A DNA stretch of 47,407 nucleotides. Origin: Gammaproteobacteria bacterium (GTDB lineage: Bacteria; Pseudomonadota; Gammaproteobacteria; Pseudomonadales; Azotimanducaceae). The DNA lies in NCBI GenBank assembly GCA_009846005.1, contig VXYL01000098.1, positions 1 through 47,407 of the forward strand, in the 5' to 3' direction. A program made the position numbers and the translations under genes. Positions 28,881 through 37,408 of the stretch are shown here, one piece after another. Position 1 is the first letter of the stretch; every line of letters begins with the position of its first letter. A model generated the notes under the pieces. It had not been told where the DNA came from and did not search any database. It was given only the letters and a program-made list of their open reading frames with translations.

Positions 28881-29920
28881 GCGCCAGCGACACCGAGTTC
28901 GTGCAAAGCATCCATCGCGCGTTGTGCCGAGATGTTGGTGAGGCAGGCCAGATGGCCTAGCGGACATTCCCGCTTGAAGCAGGGTCGGCAAGGCAGTTCC
29001 TCGCCAATGGCCACCGCGCGGGACGACAGCGGCGGGGTGAACGCCGATGTCGTGGATCCGTAGATGGCGACGACGGGCACGTCGAGCGCCGCCGCGACAT
29101 GCATCAACCCGGAATCGTTGGTTACCGCCGCATCGGCCACCGACAGGATATCCACCACCTCGTAGAGCTTGGTCTTACCGGTGAGGTCGAGCGCCGGGGA
29201 ACCTGCGGCGATTGTTGCGCCCAATCCGGCATCGCGGACACTGCCGAGGACGCACACGGCCGCTCCGGTCCCCGCCAGACGCCGCGCTAGGTCGGCGAAA
29301 CGCTCGGCCGGCCAGCGCTTCGACGGCCCGTATTCCGCGCCGGGACACAGAGCGACGAGGGTGCGGCCGCCGAGATGGAGACCGAATCTCCGTAGCAGCT
29401 CTTCTCCACTCAACGCGTTGGCCTCCAAGCGTGGATTCGACGGCGCTACGTTGGCAAGGGACGCAAAACGGTCCACCTGACGCGGCAGATTCTGAACGTC
29501 TAGCTTGCGGCGGTCGTTGAGCAGGCCGAAGCGCGCTTCGCCGGTGAAGCCCGTCCGACGCGGGATGCCGGCCAGAAAAGGCGCCAGCGCCGACTTCCAC
29601 GAGTTCGGCAGCACGATCGCCCAGTCGAATCGGCGCTGTCGGATACGCGACGCGACCTCGAGGCGCTCGCGCAAACCGAGGGCACCCCGGGCCACGTTCA
29701 ATTCGTGCACGGTCGTCACGTCGGGCATTCGCCGCGCGATGCCGTGCGTTGTAGGCGGCACAAGGAAGTCGACCACGGCACCGCGGCGGGCGAGGCCCGG
29801 AACCAGTGCATTGGCCATGACCATGTCCCCCACCCATGCGGGGGCAACTACAAGAACTCTCGCCGCGGCCGTGTCTACGTCCTTTGGTTGGGGCGCCGAT
29901 CCACGGAACAAAACCCGCAA
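28877..29920 (-). CDS. waaF: LPS heptosyltransferase II
   Basis: WaaF adds the second heptose of the inner core. It is 347 residues, GT9 family. VLVVAPAWVGDMVMANAL holds the catalytic Asp. AIVLPNSWKSALAPFLAGIP, TGFTGEARFGLLND, LCPGAEYGPSKRWPAE and TNDSGLMHVAAALDVPVVA with FTPPLS are all diagnostic. About 20 residues precede the conserved start, so the TTG at 29920 is only one option; a second TTG at 29911 and a GGGGG tract nearby leave the true start open. It is the first gene of the LPS run and lies 76 bp after ilvE, with a palindromic repeat in the gap. Confidence 0.94.
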   Translation of the reverse strand: MRVLFRGSAPQPKDVDTAAARVLVVAPAWVGDMVMANALVPGLARRGAVVDFLVPPTTHGIARRMPDVTTVHELNVARGALGLRERLEVASRIRQRRFDWAIVLPNSWKSALAPFLAGIPRRTGFTGEARFGLLNDRRKLDVQNLPRQVDRFASLANVAPSNPRLEANALSGEELLRRFGLHLGGRTLVALCPGAEYGPSKRWPAERFADLARRLAGTGAAVCVLGSVRDAGLGATIAAGSPALDLTGKTKLYEVVDILSVADAAVTNDSGLMHVAAALDVPVVAIYGSTTSAFTPPLSSRAVAIGEELPCRPCFKRECPLGHLACLTNISAQRAMDALHELGVAGA

Positions 29921-29974
29921 TGCCCCCGTGCCGCTCCGACTGCTTGGCCCGCATCGGGCGACGTCGTTCCGGCA

Positions 29975-30001
29975 CGGGACGGGACAAGCCCGTCCCCTAC
30001 G
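29975..30001 (-). repeat. Dispersed palindromic repeat, copy 3 (reverse orientation)
   Basis: A 27-bp copy identical, after reverse complement, to the one at 39187. It has a perfect 8-bp hairpin (GGGACGGG / CCCGTCCC, 5-nt loop). Read on the minus strand, its TAG is the stop codon of ilvE. It lies between ilvE and waaF, where it could attenuate read-through. Confidence 0.8.
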
Positions 30002-30935
30002 TTTCGTTGACCGGCGTATGCCATTCCCGATGCGCTTCGCGCCGTCCCCGGACCTGGTCGAAGTAGAGCGATTGCAGCTTCTCGGTCACCGGGCCACGTT
30101 TGCCGCTGGCGATCACCCGACCGTCGAGCTCGCGGATCGGCAGCACTTCCGCCGCCGTGCCGGTAAAGAACGCCTCGTCAGCGATGTAGACCTCGTCCCG
30201 AGTGATGCGCCGTTCCACGACGTCGATGCCTTGCTCACGGGCGAACACTAGGATCGTGTCCCGGGTGATGCCAGGCAGACAGGAGGTGAGTTCCGGCGTG
30301 TGGATCGTGCCGTTCTTGACCACGAAGATGTTCTCGCCTGTACCTTCGGCGACATAGCCTTCGTTGTCGAGCAGCAGCGCCTCGTCGCAACCGGCGTCCT
30401 GGGCTTCGCGCAGCGCTAGGATCGAGTTGATGTAGTTGCCGTTCGCCTTGGCCTTGCACATGGTGATGTTGACGTGGTGGCGCGTATAGGACGACGTGCG
30501 CACCGCGATGCCGCGTTCACGAGCCTCGGGGTCCATGTAGTTGGGCCACGACCAGCAGGCGATGGCGACGCGGACGCTCAGATCCTTGGCGCGCAGGCCC
30601 ATGCTCTCGGAACCCAGGTAGACCACGGGGCGCAGGTACCCCTCGCGCAACTCGTTGGCCGCGAAGACCTCGCATTGCGCGGCCTCCAGTTCGGCGAGCG
30701 AATAGGGCAAATCGATCTGCACGATCTGCGCGGAGTCCATCAGGCGGCGGGTGTGGTCGCGAAGTCGAAATATGGATGCGCCCGCCGGGGTGTCGTAGGC
30801 GCGCACGCCCTCGAACACGCCGATGCCGTAGTGCAGCGTGTAGGTGAGGACGTGGACCCGGGCGTCGCGCCAGGGAACGAGTTCGCCGTCCTGCCAGATC
30901 CAACCGTCGCGGTCGTCGAGGGAGTCTTGGGCCAT
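29997..30935 (-). CDS. ilvE: Branched-chain amino acid aminotransferase
   Basis: IlvE is a class IV PLP aminotransferase that carries out the last step of valine, leucine and isoleucine synthesis. In its 312 residues the N-terminus WIWQDGELVPWRDARVHVL and YTLHYGIGVFEGVRAY are typical. The PLP lysine is Lys 163 in CKAKANGNYINSILA. LLLDNEGYVAEGTGENIFVV, LPGITRDTI and VYIADEAFFTGTAAEVLPI follow. The stop codon is the TAG of a palindromic repeat. ilvE upstream of waaF is also the Pseudomonas order. Confidence 0.96.
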   Translation of the reverse strand: MAQDSLDDRDGWIWQDGELVPWRDARVHVLTYTLHYGIGVFEGVRAYDTPAGASIFRLRDHTRRLMDSAQIVQIDLPYSLAELEAAQCEVFAANELREGYLRPVVYLGSESMGLRAKDLSVRVAIACWSWPNYMDPEARERGIAVRTSSYTRHHVNITMCKAKANGNYINSILALREAQDAGCDEALLLDNEGYVAEGTGENIFVVKNGTIHTPELTSCLPGITRDTILVFAREQGIDVVERRITRDEVYIADEAFFTGTAAEVLPIRELDGRVIASGKRGPVTEKLQSLYFDQVRGRREAHREWHTPVNET

Positions 30936-31259
30936 GTATTGCCACCCTTGGAGGTTGCGCGAGCTTAGCCGTTCCCGTCACGGGCAACAAACCGTGATTC
31001 CTAGGCGCCGCTCGACCGGTAGCGGGCAGATGACTCAAGTGGCACGAGAGCCGCAGTTCCTTAGCCTTGCCGTCATCCACTGACCGAACCGGACGGGATT
31101 CCCTGGGCCGAGCTCTGCGGACGCGGGCCGAATCCTTCGACTCGCACAGAAGTGTACTAACTGCGTTGTTTTCACAACATTTTTCTCCGCAAGCGGCCTT
31201 GCCTTCGGTCCCTTCGGGGGATACGTTCCGCTCCTTGGGGATCCACAGACGTACCTCAA
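30936..31259. other. Gene-free gap between ilvE and the Uma2 pair
   Basis: This 324-bp stretch separates divergent genes. It includes an A/T-richer segment at about 31155-31185 (GTTGTTTTCACAACATTTTT, with short inverted halves GTTGT / ACAAC) that may hold promoter elements. I find no convincing gene, terminator or RNA in it. If the first Uma2 gene starts at 31359, the gap is about 100 bp longer. Confidence 0.5.
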
Positions 31260-32198
31260 ATGACCGCATTCTCGACGCTGCAATCGGCGCACCGGCCCAA
31301 GCTCGGGAGCACGTTCTCGCTCTCCGGCTGCCGGCCCTTCCCCCTGTCGGCTGCCGAGATGGCAGACTACGACGGGCGCTACGAATACTGGGAAGCCGGG
31401 ATCGCCTGGGAACTGCGCGACACGAGCCCGAAGCACGAGCGACCGAGCGTCCGCTTGGCCGAACTCGTTGGCGACATTGCAAAGATGCGGGGAACGCCCA
31501 TCGAGATGTTCCGGACCGCAGACCTTCAGGAGCGCGGCGTCGGCGGCACCCGAATTCGCGCCGCCCAAGCCGACGAGCTGGTCTACCTCGACTACCACTA
31601 TGAGGTTCCGGACGTGTTCGTGGTCGGCGACCTTCCGCTGCCCGACGTGGTGTTCGAAGTAGATCTGACCACCGACATCCGCGACCGCAAGCTCGACGTC
31701 TACGCGGCCTGGGGCGTCGCGGAGCTGTGGGTCGAAGTGCTCGATGCGGACCTACCGAGCAAGCGCAAGCAACCGGGCTTGACGATCCACCTGCTTGAGG
31801 ACGGGCGTTTCCGGGAGTCCGCCGAGAGCGTGGCTTTCCCAACGCTGTCGGCGCGCGAGATCCACGCGGCGCTGAACGAGTCGAGCACGTCCGCGGCCAC
31901 CGTGGACACCGTACGGCGTGTGGGCGGGATCATGGGCCGGCGTACCGGCACCGGGCCGGAGGACGACCCGTTCCTCCGCGTCGAACGCCGGCTGAGCCGG
32001 CACGAGGGCCAGCGCGAGGGCCGCCGCGACGAACGGATTTCCATGCTCGAGGGTCTGCTCGTGGCGCGGGGCATCACCATCACGCCCAGGTTGCGCGCCG
32101 AGGCCCACCGAATTGCCGCCCTACCTACGGCCGCCGTCCTCGGGGCGGCGCTCGAAACCACGGATCTCGACGACTTCCTGCGTCCACTTACATCCTGA
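31260..32198 (+). CDS. Uma2-family (DUF820) PD-(D/E)xK nuclease-like protein, copy 1
   Basis: The protein is up to 312 residues. The core PDVVFEVDLTTDIRDRKLD with YAAWGVAELWVEV matches the Uma2 restriction-endonuclease-like fold; Asp 129, Glu 133 and Lys 144 are the probable metal and catalytic residues. A C-terminal tail of about 100 residues, rich in Arg and Glu (RRDERISMLEGLL), ends in a small helical region. The family's biological role is not established. The start is uncertain: ATG at 31260 or ATG at 31359 (279 residues, MADYDGRYEYWE). The extra N-terminal stretch is also shared with copy 2. The gene is 18 bp ahead of a close paralogue. Confidence 0.75.
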   Translation: MTAFSTLQSAHRPKLGSTFSLSGCRPFPLSAAEMADYDGRYEYWEAGIAWELRDTSPKHERPSVRLAELVGDIAKMRGTPIEMFRTADLQERGVGGTRIRAAQADELVYLDYHYEVPDVFVVGDLPLPDVVFEVDLTTDIRDRKLDVYAAWGVAELWVEVLDADLPSKRKQPGLTIHLLEDGRFRESAESVAFPTLSAREIHAALNESSTSAATVDTVRRVGGIMGRRTGTGPEDDPFLRVERRLSRHEGQREGRRDERISMLEGLLVARGITITPRLRAEAHRIAALPTAAVLGAALETTDLDDFLRPLTS

Positions 32199-33143
32199 CA
32201 GGGTGGCGCATTCCCGATGGCCGCACCCTCGACATTGCGATCGGCGCACCGGCCGCAGCGCCGGAGCGCGTTCGCGCTCTCCGGCTGCAGACCCTTCGCA
32301 ATGACGGACACTCACTTGATCGACTACGAGGGCCGCTACGAATACTGGGAGGACGGCGTCGCGTGGGAGTTGCGCGAGCCTAGCCCCAAGCACGAATGGC
32401 CGCGCAGCTGCTTGGTCGAATTGATCAGCGACATCGCCAAGATGCGCGGTGCGCCGATCGCGCTGCTGGGCACGACCGGCCTCCAGGAACGCGACGCCCG
32501 GGGCAACCGGGTGCGCGCCGTGCAGGCCGACGAGCTGGTCTGCCTCGATTGGCGCTACGGCCTGCCCGACGTGTACCTCGTCGGTGAGTTCCCGCCGCCC
32601 GACGTGGTGTTCGAGGTGGATCTGACAACCGACATCCGCGACCGCAAGCTCGACGTCTACGCCGCCTGGAGCGTCCCGGAGCTGTGGGTCGAGGTGCCCG
32701 AGGCCGACATGCCCAGCAAGCGCAAGCAGTCAGGCCTGACGATCCTCCTGTTCGACGACGGCACCTTCCGGGAGTCCGCCGAGAGCGCGGCGTTTCCCAC
32801 CTTGTCGGCGCGGGAGATCCACGCGGCGATGAACGAGCCGAGCATGTCCCCTGCGACCGTAGAGACCGTGCGTCGGGTGGGCGGGATCATGGGTCGGCGC
32901 GCCGGAACCGGGCCTGATGACAACCCGTTCTTGAGCGTCGAACGCCGGTTGAGCCAGCGCAAAGGCCGCCGCGACGAACGGATTTCCATGCTCGAGGGTC
33001 TGCTCGGGGCGCGCGGCATCGACATCACGCCAACGCTACGGGCCGAGGCGGTTCGGATCGCGGAGCTGCCTCAGCACAGGATCCTCCAAGCGGCGCTCCA
33101 AAGCACGGATCTCGACGACTTTCTACGTCGACTTCGGCCCTAG
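31264..33143 (+). repeat. Tandem duplication of about 960 bp containing the two Uma2 genes
   Basis: The two units begin near 31264 and 32221 and run to the end of each gene. Similarity covers both the reading frames and the stretch before the internal ATG (CTCGAC near the left edge, TCGGCGCACCGGCC, GCTCTCCGGCTGC). The best-conserved part encodes the nuclease core, where only a few bases differ; the left edge and the C-terminal tail are less conserved. A single duplication followed by divergence explains this. Confidence 0.8.
32217..33143 (+). CDS. Uma2-family (DUF820) PD-(D/E)xK nuclease-like protein, copy 2
   Basis: This is a close paralogue of the preceding gene, up to 308 residues, with the same core (PPDVVFEVDLTTDIRDRKLD, then YAAWSVPELWVEV) and the same Asp/Glu/Lys positions. 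The C-terminal tail is likewise shared (VGGIMGRRAGTGPDDNP, GRRDERISMLEGLL). The start may be ATG at 32217 or ATG at 32301 (280 residues, MTDTHLIDYEGRYEYW). Neither has a clear ribosome-binding site. An imperfect hairpin at 32260-32285 (GCCGGAGCGCG paired with CGCGCTCTCCGGC, 2-nt bulge) lies between the two candidate starts, which may argue for the later one. Confidence 0.75.
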   Translation: MAAPSTLRSAHRPQRRSAFALSGCRPFAMTDTHLIDYEGRYEYWEDGVAWELREPSPKHEWPRSCLVELISDIAKMRGAPIALLGTTGLQERDARGNRVRAVQADELVCLDWRYGLPDVYLVGEFPPPDVVFEVDLTTDIRDRKLDVYAAWSVPELWVEVPEADMPSKRKQSGLTILLFDDGTFRESAESAAFPTLSAREIHAAMNEPSMSPATVETVRRVGGIMGRRAGTGPDDNPFLSVERRLSQRKGRRDERISMLEGLLGARGIDITPTLRAEAVRIAELPQHRILQAALQSTDLDDFLRRLRP

Positions 33144-33267
33144 CCGGCCGCGACCGGGCGAACCGCCGCAACCCGCGGTATGCGATGTCCCAACGTCGCG
33201 AAGTCGCATGGAACAGTGCGCGCATTCCCGGCACAATGCGCAACCCCTCGACGTCGCGAGACATTCC

Positions 33268-34407
33268 GTGCCCATCCCCGAACCGGTTGACATGCTCAAG
33301 ACGCTCATTGCCGAGCCGTCGGTGAGTTGCATCAACGCCGCCCACGACCAAAGCAACCTGGGCGTCCTGCACCACCTGGCCAACTGGCTCGAGGACCTGG
33401 CCTTCGACGTCGACGTGCAGCCGTTGCCCGGGAAACCGGGGAAGGCCAACCTGGTGGCCAAGCGCGGCACCGGCGAGGACGGGCTGGTCCTTGCCGGCCA
33501 CACGGATACCGTGCCCTGCGACGAGTCGCTGTGGAGCGTTGATCCCTTCGCGGTGACGGAGCGGGACTCGAAGTTCTACGGACTCGGCACCGCCGACATG
33601 AAGGGATTCTTCCCGCTGGCGCTTGCCGCGGCGGCACGGCACCGGGACAGCCGCCTCGACAAACCCCTGACCATCGTGGCCACGTCGGACGAGGAGTCGT
33701 CCATGGACGGCGCGCGGGTGCTGGCGGCGAACGGCGTGGTGAAGGCGGCGGCGGCGGTGATCGGCGAGCCCACCGGACTCGCGCCCATTCGCGCCCACAA
33801 GGGGGTGGCGATGATCTCCATCGCCCTCGCGGGATCCTCCGGCCACTCATCCAATCCCGACCTCGGCGACAATGCGCTCGATGCCATGCATCGCGTGATG
33901 GGCGCGGTGATTGCCTATCGGCGCGAATTGGCCCAGCGCCATTCCGACCCGGCGTTCGAGGTGCGTGCCCCCACCGTCAATCTCGGCTGCCTCCACGCCG
34001 GCGACAACCCCAACCGCATCTGCGAGCATGCCGAACTGCAAATCGACATGCGCCTGCTCCCGGGGATGGATACCGCGGCGATCCTCGACGAACTCCGTGA
34101 TCGGGTGGAAGCCGCTAGCGATGGCACGCCCGCCACGGTGAAGCCGCTGTTCGAACCGGTTGAGCCGTACCAAACGCCTGCGGAAGGTCCGCTAGTGAAG
34201 GCATTGGAGTCGCTCTCCGGGCAATCGGCGCGCACCGTTGCCTTCGGGACGGAGGCACCGTTCCTGCAGTCGCTGGGCATCGAGACGGTGGTGTTCGGTC
34301 CCGGTTCCATCGACCAGGCACATCAGCCCAACGAATACCTGGACGCCGCGCAACTCCTACCCGCGGAAGACGCACTCGCCGCCCTGATCGGCCGGTACTG
34401 CCTGTAG
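33268..34407 (+). CDS. argE: Acetylornithine deacetylase
   Basis: ArgE removes the acetyl group from N-acetylornithine in arginine synthesis. It is an M20-family metalloenzyme of 379 residues. VLAGHTDTVPCDE (metal His and Asp), GLGTADMKGFFPLAL (bridging Asp), ATSDEESSMDGAR (catalytic and metal Glu), IGEPTGLAPIRAHKG and the C-terminal AHQPNEYLDAAQ (metal His) are present. The GTG at 33268 gives MPIPEPVDMLKTLIAEPSVSC, matching the Pseudomonas ArgE N-terminus; an earlier ATG at 33208 adds 20 unrelated residues. argA follows 3 bp after its stop. Confidence 0.94.
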   Translation: MPIPEPVDMLKTLIAEPSVSCINAAHDQSNLGVLHHLANWLEDLAFDVDVQPLPGKPGKANLVAKRGTGEDGLVLAGHTDTVPCDESLWSVDPFAVTERDSKFYGLGTADMKGFFPLALAAAARHRDSRLDKPLTIVATSDEESSMDGARVLAANGVVKAAAAVIGEPTGLAPIRAHKGVAMISIALAGSSGHSSNPDLGDNALDAMHRVMGAVIAYRRELAQRHSDPAFEVRAPTVNLGCLHAGDNPNRICEHAELQIDMRLLPGMDTAAILDELRDRVEAASDGTPATVKPLFEPVEPYQTPAEGPLVKALESLSGQSARTVAFGTEAPFLQSLGIETVVFGPGSIDQAHQPNEYLDAAQLLPAEDALAALIGRYCL

Positions 34408-34410
34408 GCA

Positions 34411-35694
34411 ATGAACGAGACCTACGCGCGCTGGTTCCGCGCGTCCACTCCCTATATCCGCGCCCATAGCGGCCGGACGTTCGTGGTGATGCTCGGTGCC
34501 GACGCGCTGGGCTCCCCCACCGCCGTCAATATCGTTCACGACCTGGCGCTGCTGCACGTTCTCGGCGTACGGCTGGTCGTCGTGCACGGCGCTGGCGTCG
34601 AATCCGATGGGCCGGTCGACCCGGGCCGCCTCGCCGACATCCAGGCCGCCGTTGCCCTGGCCCGGTCAAAGCTGGAGTCGCTTTTCACGACGGGAATCCC
34701 CTTGAGCCCCCTGCGCGACCGTCATATCCCGTTGGCCAGCGGCAACCTCGTCACGGCCCGGCCCATCGGCGTGGTCGGCGGGGTCGACCAACTGGCCGCC
34801 GGCACGGTGCGACGCGTCCACGTCGATGTCATCCGCGCCCTGCTCGGCGCCGACAGCGTCGTGCTGATCTCGCCCGTGGGTTACGGCACCACCGGGGCCA
34901 CCTATGCACTGCGCGGGGAACAACTGGCCGCGGAAGTCGCGGGCGATCTGGGTGCGGACAAGCTCATCGTCTTCGATGCCGCCCGGCGCGTCGGGGACCG
35001 GAGCGATCTCACCACGCACGAATTGAGGCAACTGCGAGCCACCTGGGACCACGACGCCCGCACGGCACGCCGACTCGATGCGCTCGGCGAAGCCTGCCGG
35101 CGCGGCGTGCCGCGCGCCCACCTGATCGGCTTCGACGAAGACGGCGTACTGCTTAGGGAACTGTTCACCGCCGAGGGCGCGGGTACGCAAGTGAGCGACG
35201 CCGACTACCGGTTGATGCGCCGTGCCGTGCCCGCCGACGCCAGCGCGATCATCGAGCTCATGCGACCTCTCGAAGCATCGGGCGCGTTGGCTCCCAGACC
35301 ACCGGAATTCATCGAACGCCGAATCGAGGATTTCTTCGTTGCCGAACTCGACGGGACGCTTACCGGCTGCTGCGCGTTGTTCCCCTTGGACGAGACCACG
35401 GCGGAACTTGCTTGCCTGGTGGGAGGCGACGCCGTCGGCCCGCGGCTGCTCGTGTCCGTCGAACAGGCCGCGTGCGCGTCCGGCTTGCGCCGCCTGTTCG
35501 CACTCACCACCCAGGCCGTGGATTGGTTCCTCGACCACGGCTTCGCCAAAACCGCTGTCGATGCGCTTCCCGTCGACCGAAAAGCCTTGTACAACTACCG
35601 CCGCAACTCCCACGTCCTTGTCAAAGACCTAGCGGGGAAACCCGGCCCGACGAGTGACGACGACAATACGGCATCGAAAACTCGATCCGAGTGA
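34411..35694 (+). CDS. argA: N-acetylglutamate synthase
   Basis: ArgA catalyses the first step of arginine synthesis and is usually inhibited by arginine. It is 427 residues. The N-terminal amino-acid-kinase-like regulatory domain (about 10-285) has VVMLGADALGSPTAVNIVHD and LVVVHGAGVESD. The C-terminal GNAT acetyltransferase (about 290-415) has MRRAVPADASAIIELMRPLE, LACLVGGDAVGPRLLVSVEQ and LFALTTQAVDWFLDHGF. It starts 3 bp after argE, so the two form an operon. Confidence 0.94.
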   Translation: MNETYARWFRASTPYIRAHSGRTFVVMLGADALGSPTAVNIVHDLALLHVLGVRLVVVHGAGVESDGPVDPGRLADIQAAVALARSKLESLFTTGIPLSPLRDRHIPLASGNLVTARPIGVVGGVDQLAAGTVRRVHVDVIRALLGADSVVLISPVGYGTTGATYALRGEQLAAEVAGDLGADKLIVFDAARRVGDRSDLTTHELRQLRATWDHDARTARRLDALGEACRRGVPRAHLIGFDEDGVLLRELFTAEGAGTQVSDADYRLMRRAVPADASAIIELMRPLEASGALAPRPPEFIERRIEDFFVAELDGTLTGCCALFPLDETTAELACLVGGDAVGPRLLVSVEQAACASGLRRLFALTTQAVDWFLDHGFAKTAVDALPVDRKALYNYRRNSHVLVKDLAGKPGPTSDDDNTASKTRSE

Positions 35695-35727
35695 TAGCCT
35701 TTTGCCGCGTTCAATAGGTACAGATCG

Positions 35728-37404
35728 ATGAGCGATACCAAGCGCCCCTATTCCTCCATTGTCGTCGACGGCGTCGAGCAGGCGCCGAGCCGGGCCATGC
35801 TGTACCCGGTCGGCTTCAAACGCGAAGACTTCGCGAAGGCCCAGGTTGGCATCGCCTCGACCTGGTCCATGGTGACGCCGTGCAACATGCACATCGATGA
35901 ACTCGCTCGCGCCGCCGCCAACGGTGCCGATGAGGCCGGCGCGAAGAGCGTCGTCTTCAATACGGTCACCGTGTCCGACGGGATCTCCATGGGTACCCCC
36001 GGCATGCGCTACTCGCTGGTGTCCCGGGAGGTCATCGCCGACTCCATCGAGACCGTGGTCGGCGCCCAGGGATTCGACGGCTTCGTCGCCATCGGCGGCT
36101 GCGACAAGAACATGCCGGCATGCGCCATGGCCATGGCGCGTCTGGACCGGCCGAGCGTCTTCGTCTACGGGGGCACGATACAGACGGGTGCCGAGCGGCG
36201 GGACATCATCTCCGTGTTCGAGGCCGTGGGCGGTCACGCCGCCGGCACGGTCAGCGACGAGGAGTTGCTGGCTGTCGAACAGACCGCGATTCCGGGGCCG
36301 GGTTCCTGCGCCGGCATGTACACCGCCAATACCATGGCATCGGCCATCGAAGCGATGGGTCTGTCGCTCGCCAACTCGTCGGCCCAGGAAGCCGTAAGCG
36401 AGAACAAGCGACGCGACGCGCACGATGCCGGCGGCGCAGTCGCGCGTTTGGTGCGCGACGGCATCAAACCCTCCGACATCTTGTGCATGGAGGCATTCGA
36501 GAACGCGATCACGGTCGCAACGGCCCTGGAAGGATCGACCAACGCCGTGCTTCACCTCCTGGCGATCGCCCACTCGGCCGGCGTGCCGCTCTCCATCGAC
36601 GACTTCACCCGGATCGGCAGCCGCGTGCCGGTGCTCGCGGACATGCGGCCGGCCGGCAACTATGCGATGTCGGAGCTGATCGACATCGGCGGTATACAGC
36701 CCCTGATGAAGACGCTCCTCGAGGCCGGACTCCTGCACGGCGATTGCCTCACGGTGACCGGCAAGACGTTGGCCGAGAACCTCGCCGACATCGATCCCTA
36801 TCCCGAGGGACAGCGGATCATTCGTCCCCTCGACGATCCCATCAAGCCGGACGGCCACCTGGTGATCCTGCGGGGCAACCTCGCGCCCCAAGGCGCGGTG
36901 GCCAAGATCACGGGCCACGAGGGACTGCGCTTCACCGGTACCGCCCGGGTCTTCCACGGCGAGGAAGCCGGCATGGCCGCGATCATGGACGGCACGGTGC
37001 GTTCGGGCGACGTCGTGGTCATCCGCTACGAGGGACCGAAAGGAGGTCCCGGCATGCGCGAGATGCTGAGCCCGACCAGCGCCATCAACGGGCGCGGCCT
37101 GTCGTCGGAGGTGGCGCTCATCACCGACGGGCGGTTCTCCGGCGGTTCGCACGGCTTCGTGATCGGCCACGTCACGCCGGAAGCCTTCGAAGGCGGTCCC
37201 ATCGCGCTGGTGGAGGACGGCGACACCATCACGGTCGACGCCGAGCGTCGGGAGATCAACCTGGAAGTCGCGGAGAGCGAACTCGCGGACCGCCGCCAAC
37301 GCTGGCAATGCCCTGACCCCTACGCCCGGCATGGCACCTTGGCAAAGTACGCCAAGCTCGTGTCCTCTGCCTCCGAAGGTGCAGTCACCGACAAGTACCT
37401 CTAG
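35728..37404 (+). CDS. ilvD: Dihydroxy-acid dehydratase
   Basis: IlvD is an Fe-S enzyme that makes the 2-keto acid precursors of valine, leucine and isoleucine. It is 558 residues. The three cluster cysteines are in [27 protein letters not shown] and [62 protein letters not shown] and [23 protein letters not shown] are the other signatures. It starts 33 bp after argA, with only a weak AGGT upstream. It supplies the pathway completed by ilvE, which lies 4.8 kb away on the other strand. Confidence 0.97.
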   Translation: MSDTKRPYSSIVVDGVEQAPSRAMLYPVGFKREDFAKAQVGIASTWSMVTPCNMHIDELARAAANGADEAGAKSVVFNTVTVSDGISMGTPGMRYSLVSREVIADSIETVVGAQGFDGFVAIGGCDKNMPACAMAMARLDRPSVFVYGGTIQTGAERRDIISVFEAVGGHAAGTVSDEELLAVEQTAIPGPGSCAGMYTANTMASAIEAMGLSLANSSAQEAVSENKRRDAHDAGGAVARLVRDGIKPSDILCMEAFENAITVATALEGSTNAVLHLLAIAHSAGVPLSIDDFTRIGSRVPVLADMRPAGNYAMSELIDIGGIQPLMKTLLEAGLLHGDCLTVTGKTLAENLADIDPYPEGQRIIRPLDDPIKPDGHLVILRGNLAPQGAVAKITGHEGLRFTGTARVFHGEEAGMAAIMDGTVRSGDVVVIRYEGPKGGPGMREMLSPTSAINGRGLSSEVALITDGRFSGGSHGFVIGHVTPEAFEGGPIALVEDGDTITVDAERREINLEVAESELADRRQRWQCPDPYARHGTLAKYAKLVSSASEGAVTDKYL

Positions 37405-37408
37405 CCCC

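Noticed and set aside
31035-31598. A minus-strand frame opposite the start of the first Uma2 gene
   Set aside because: It has no recognisable motifs and is antisense to a conserved nuclease core; it is most likely a shadow.
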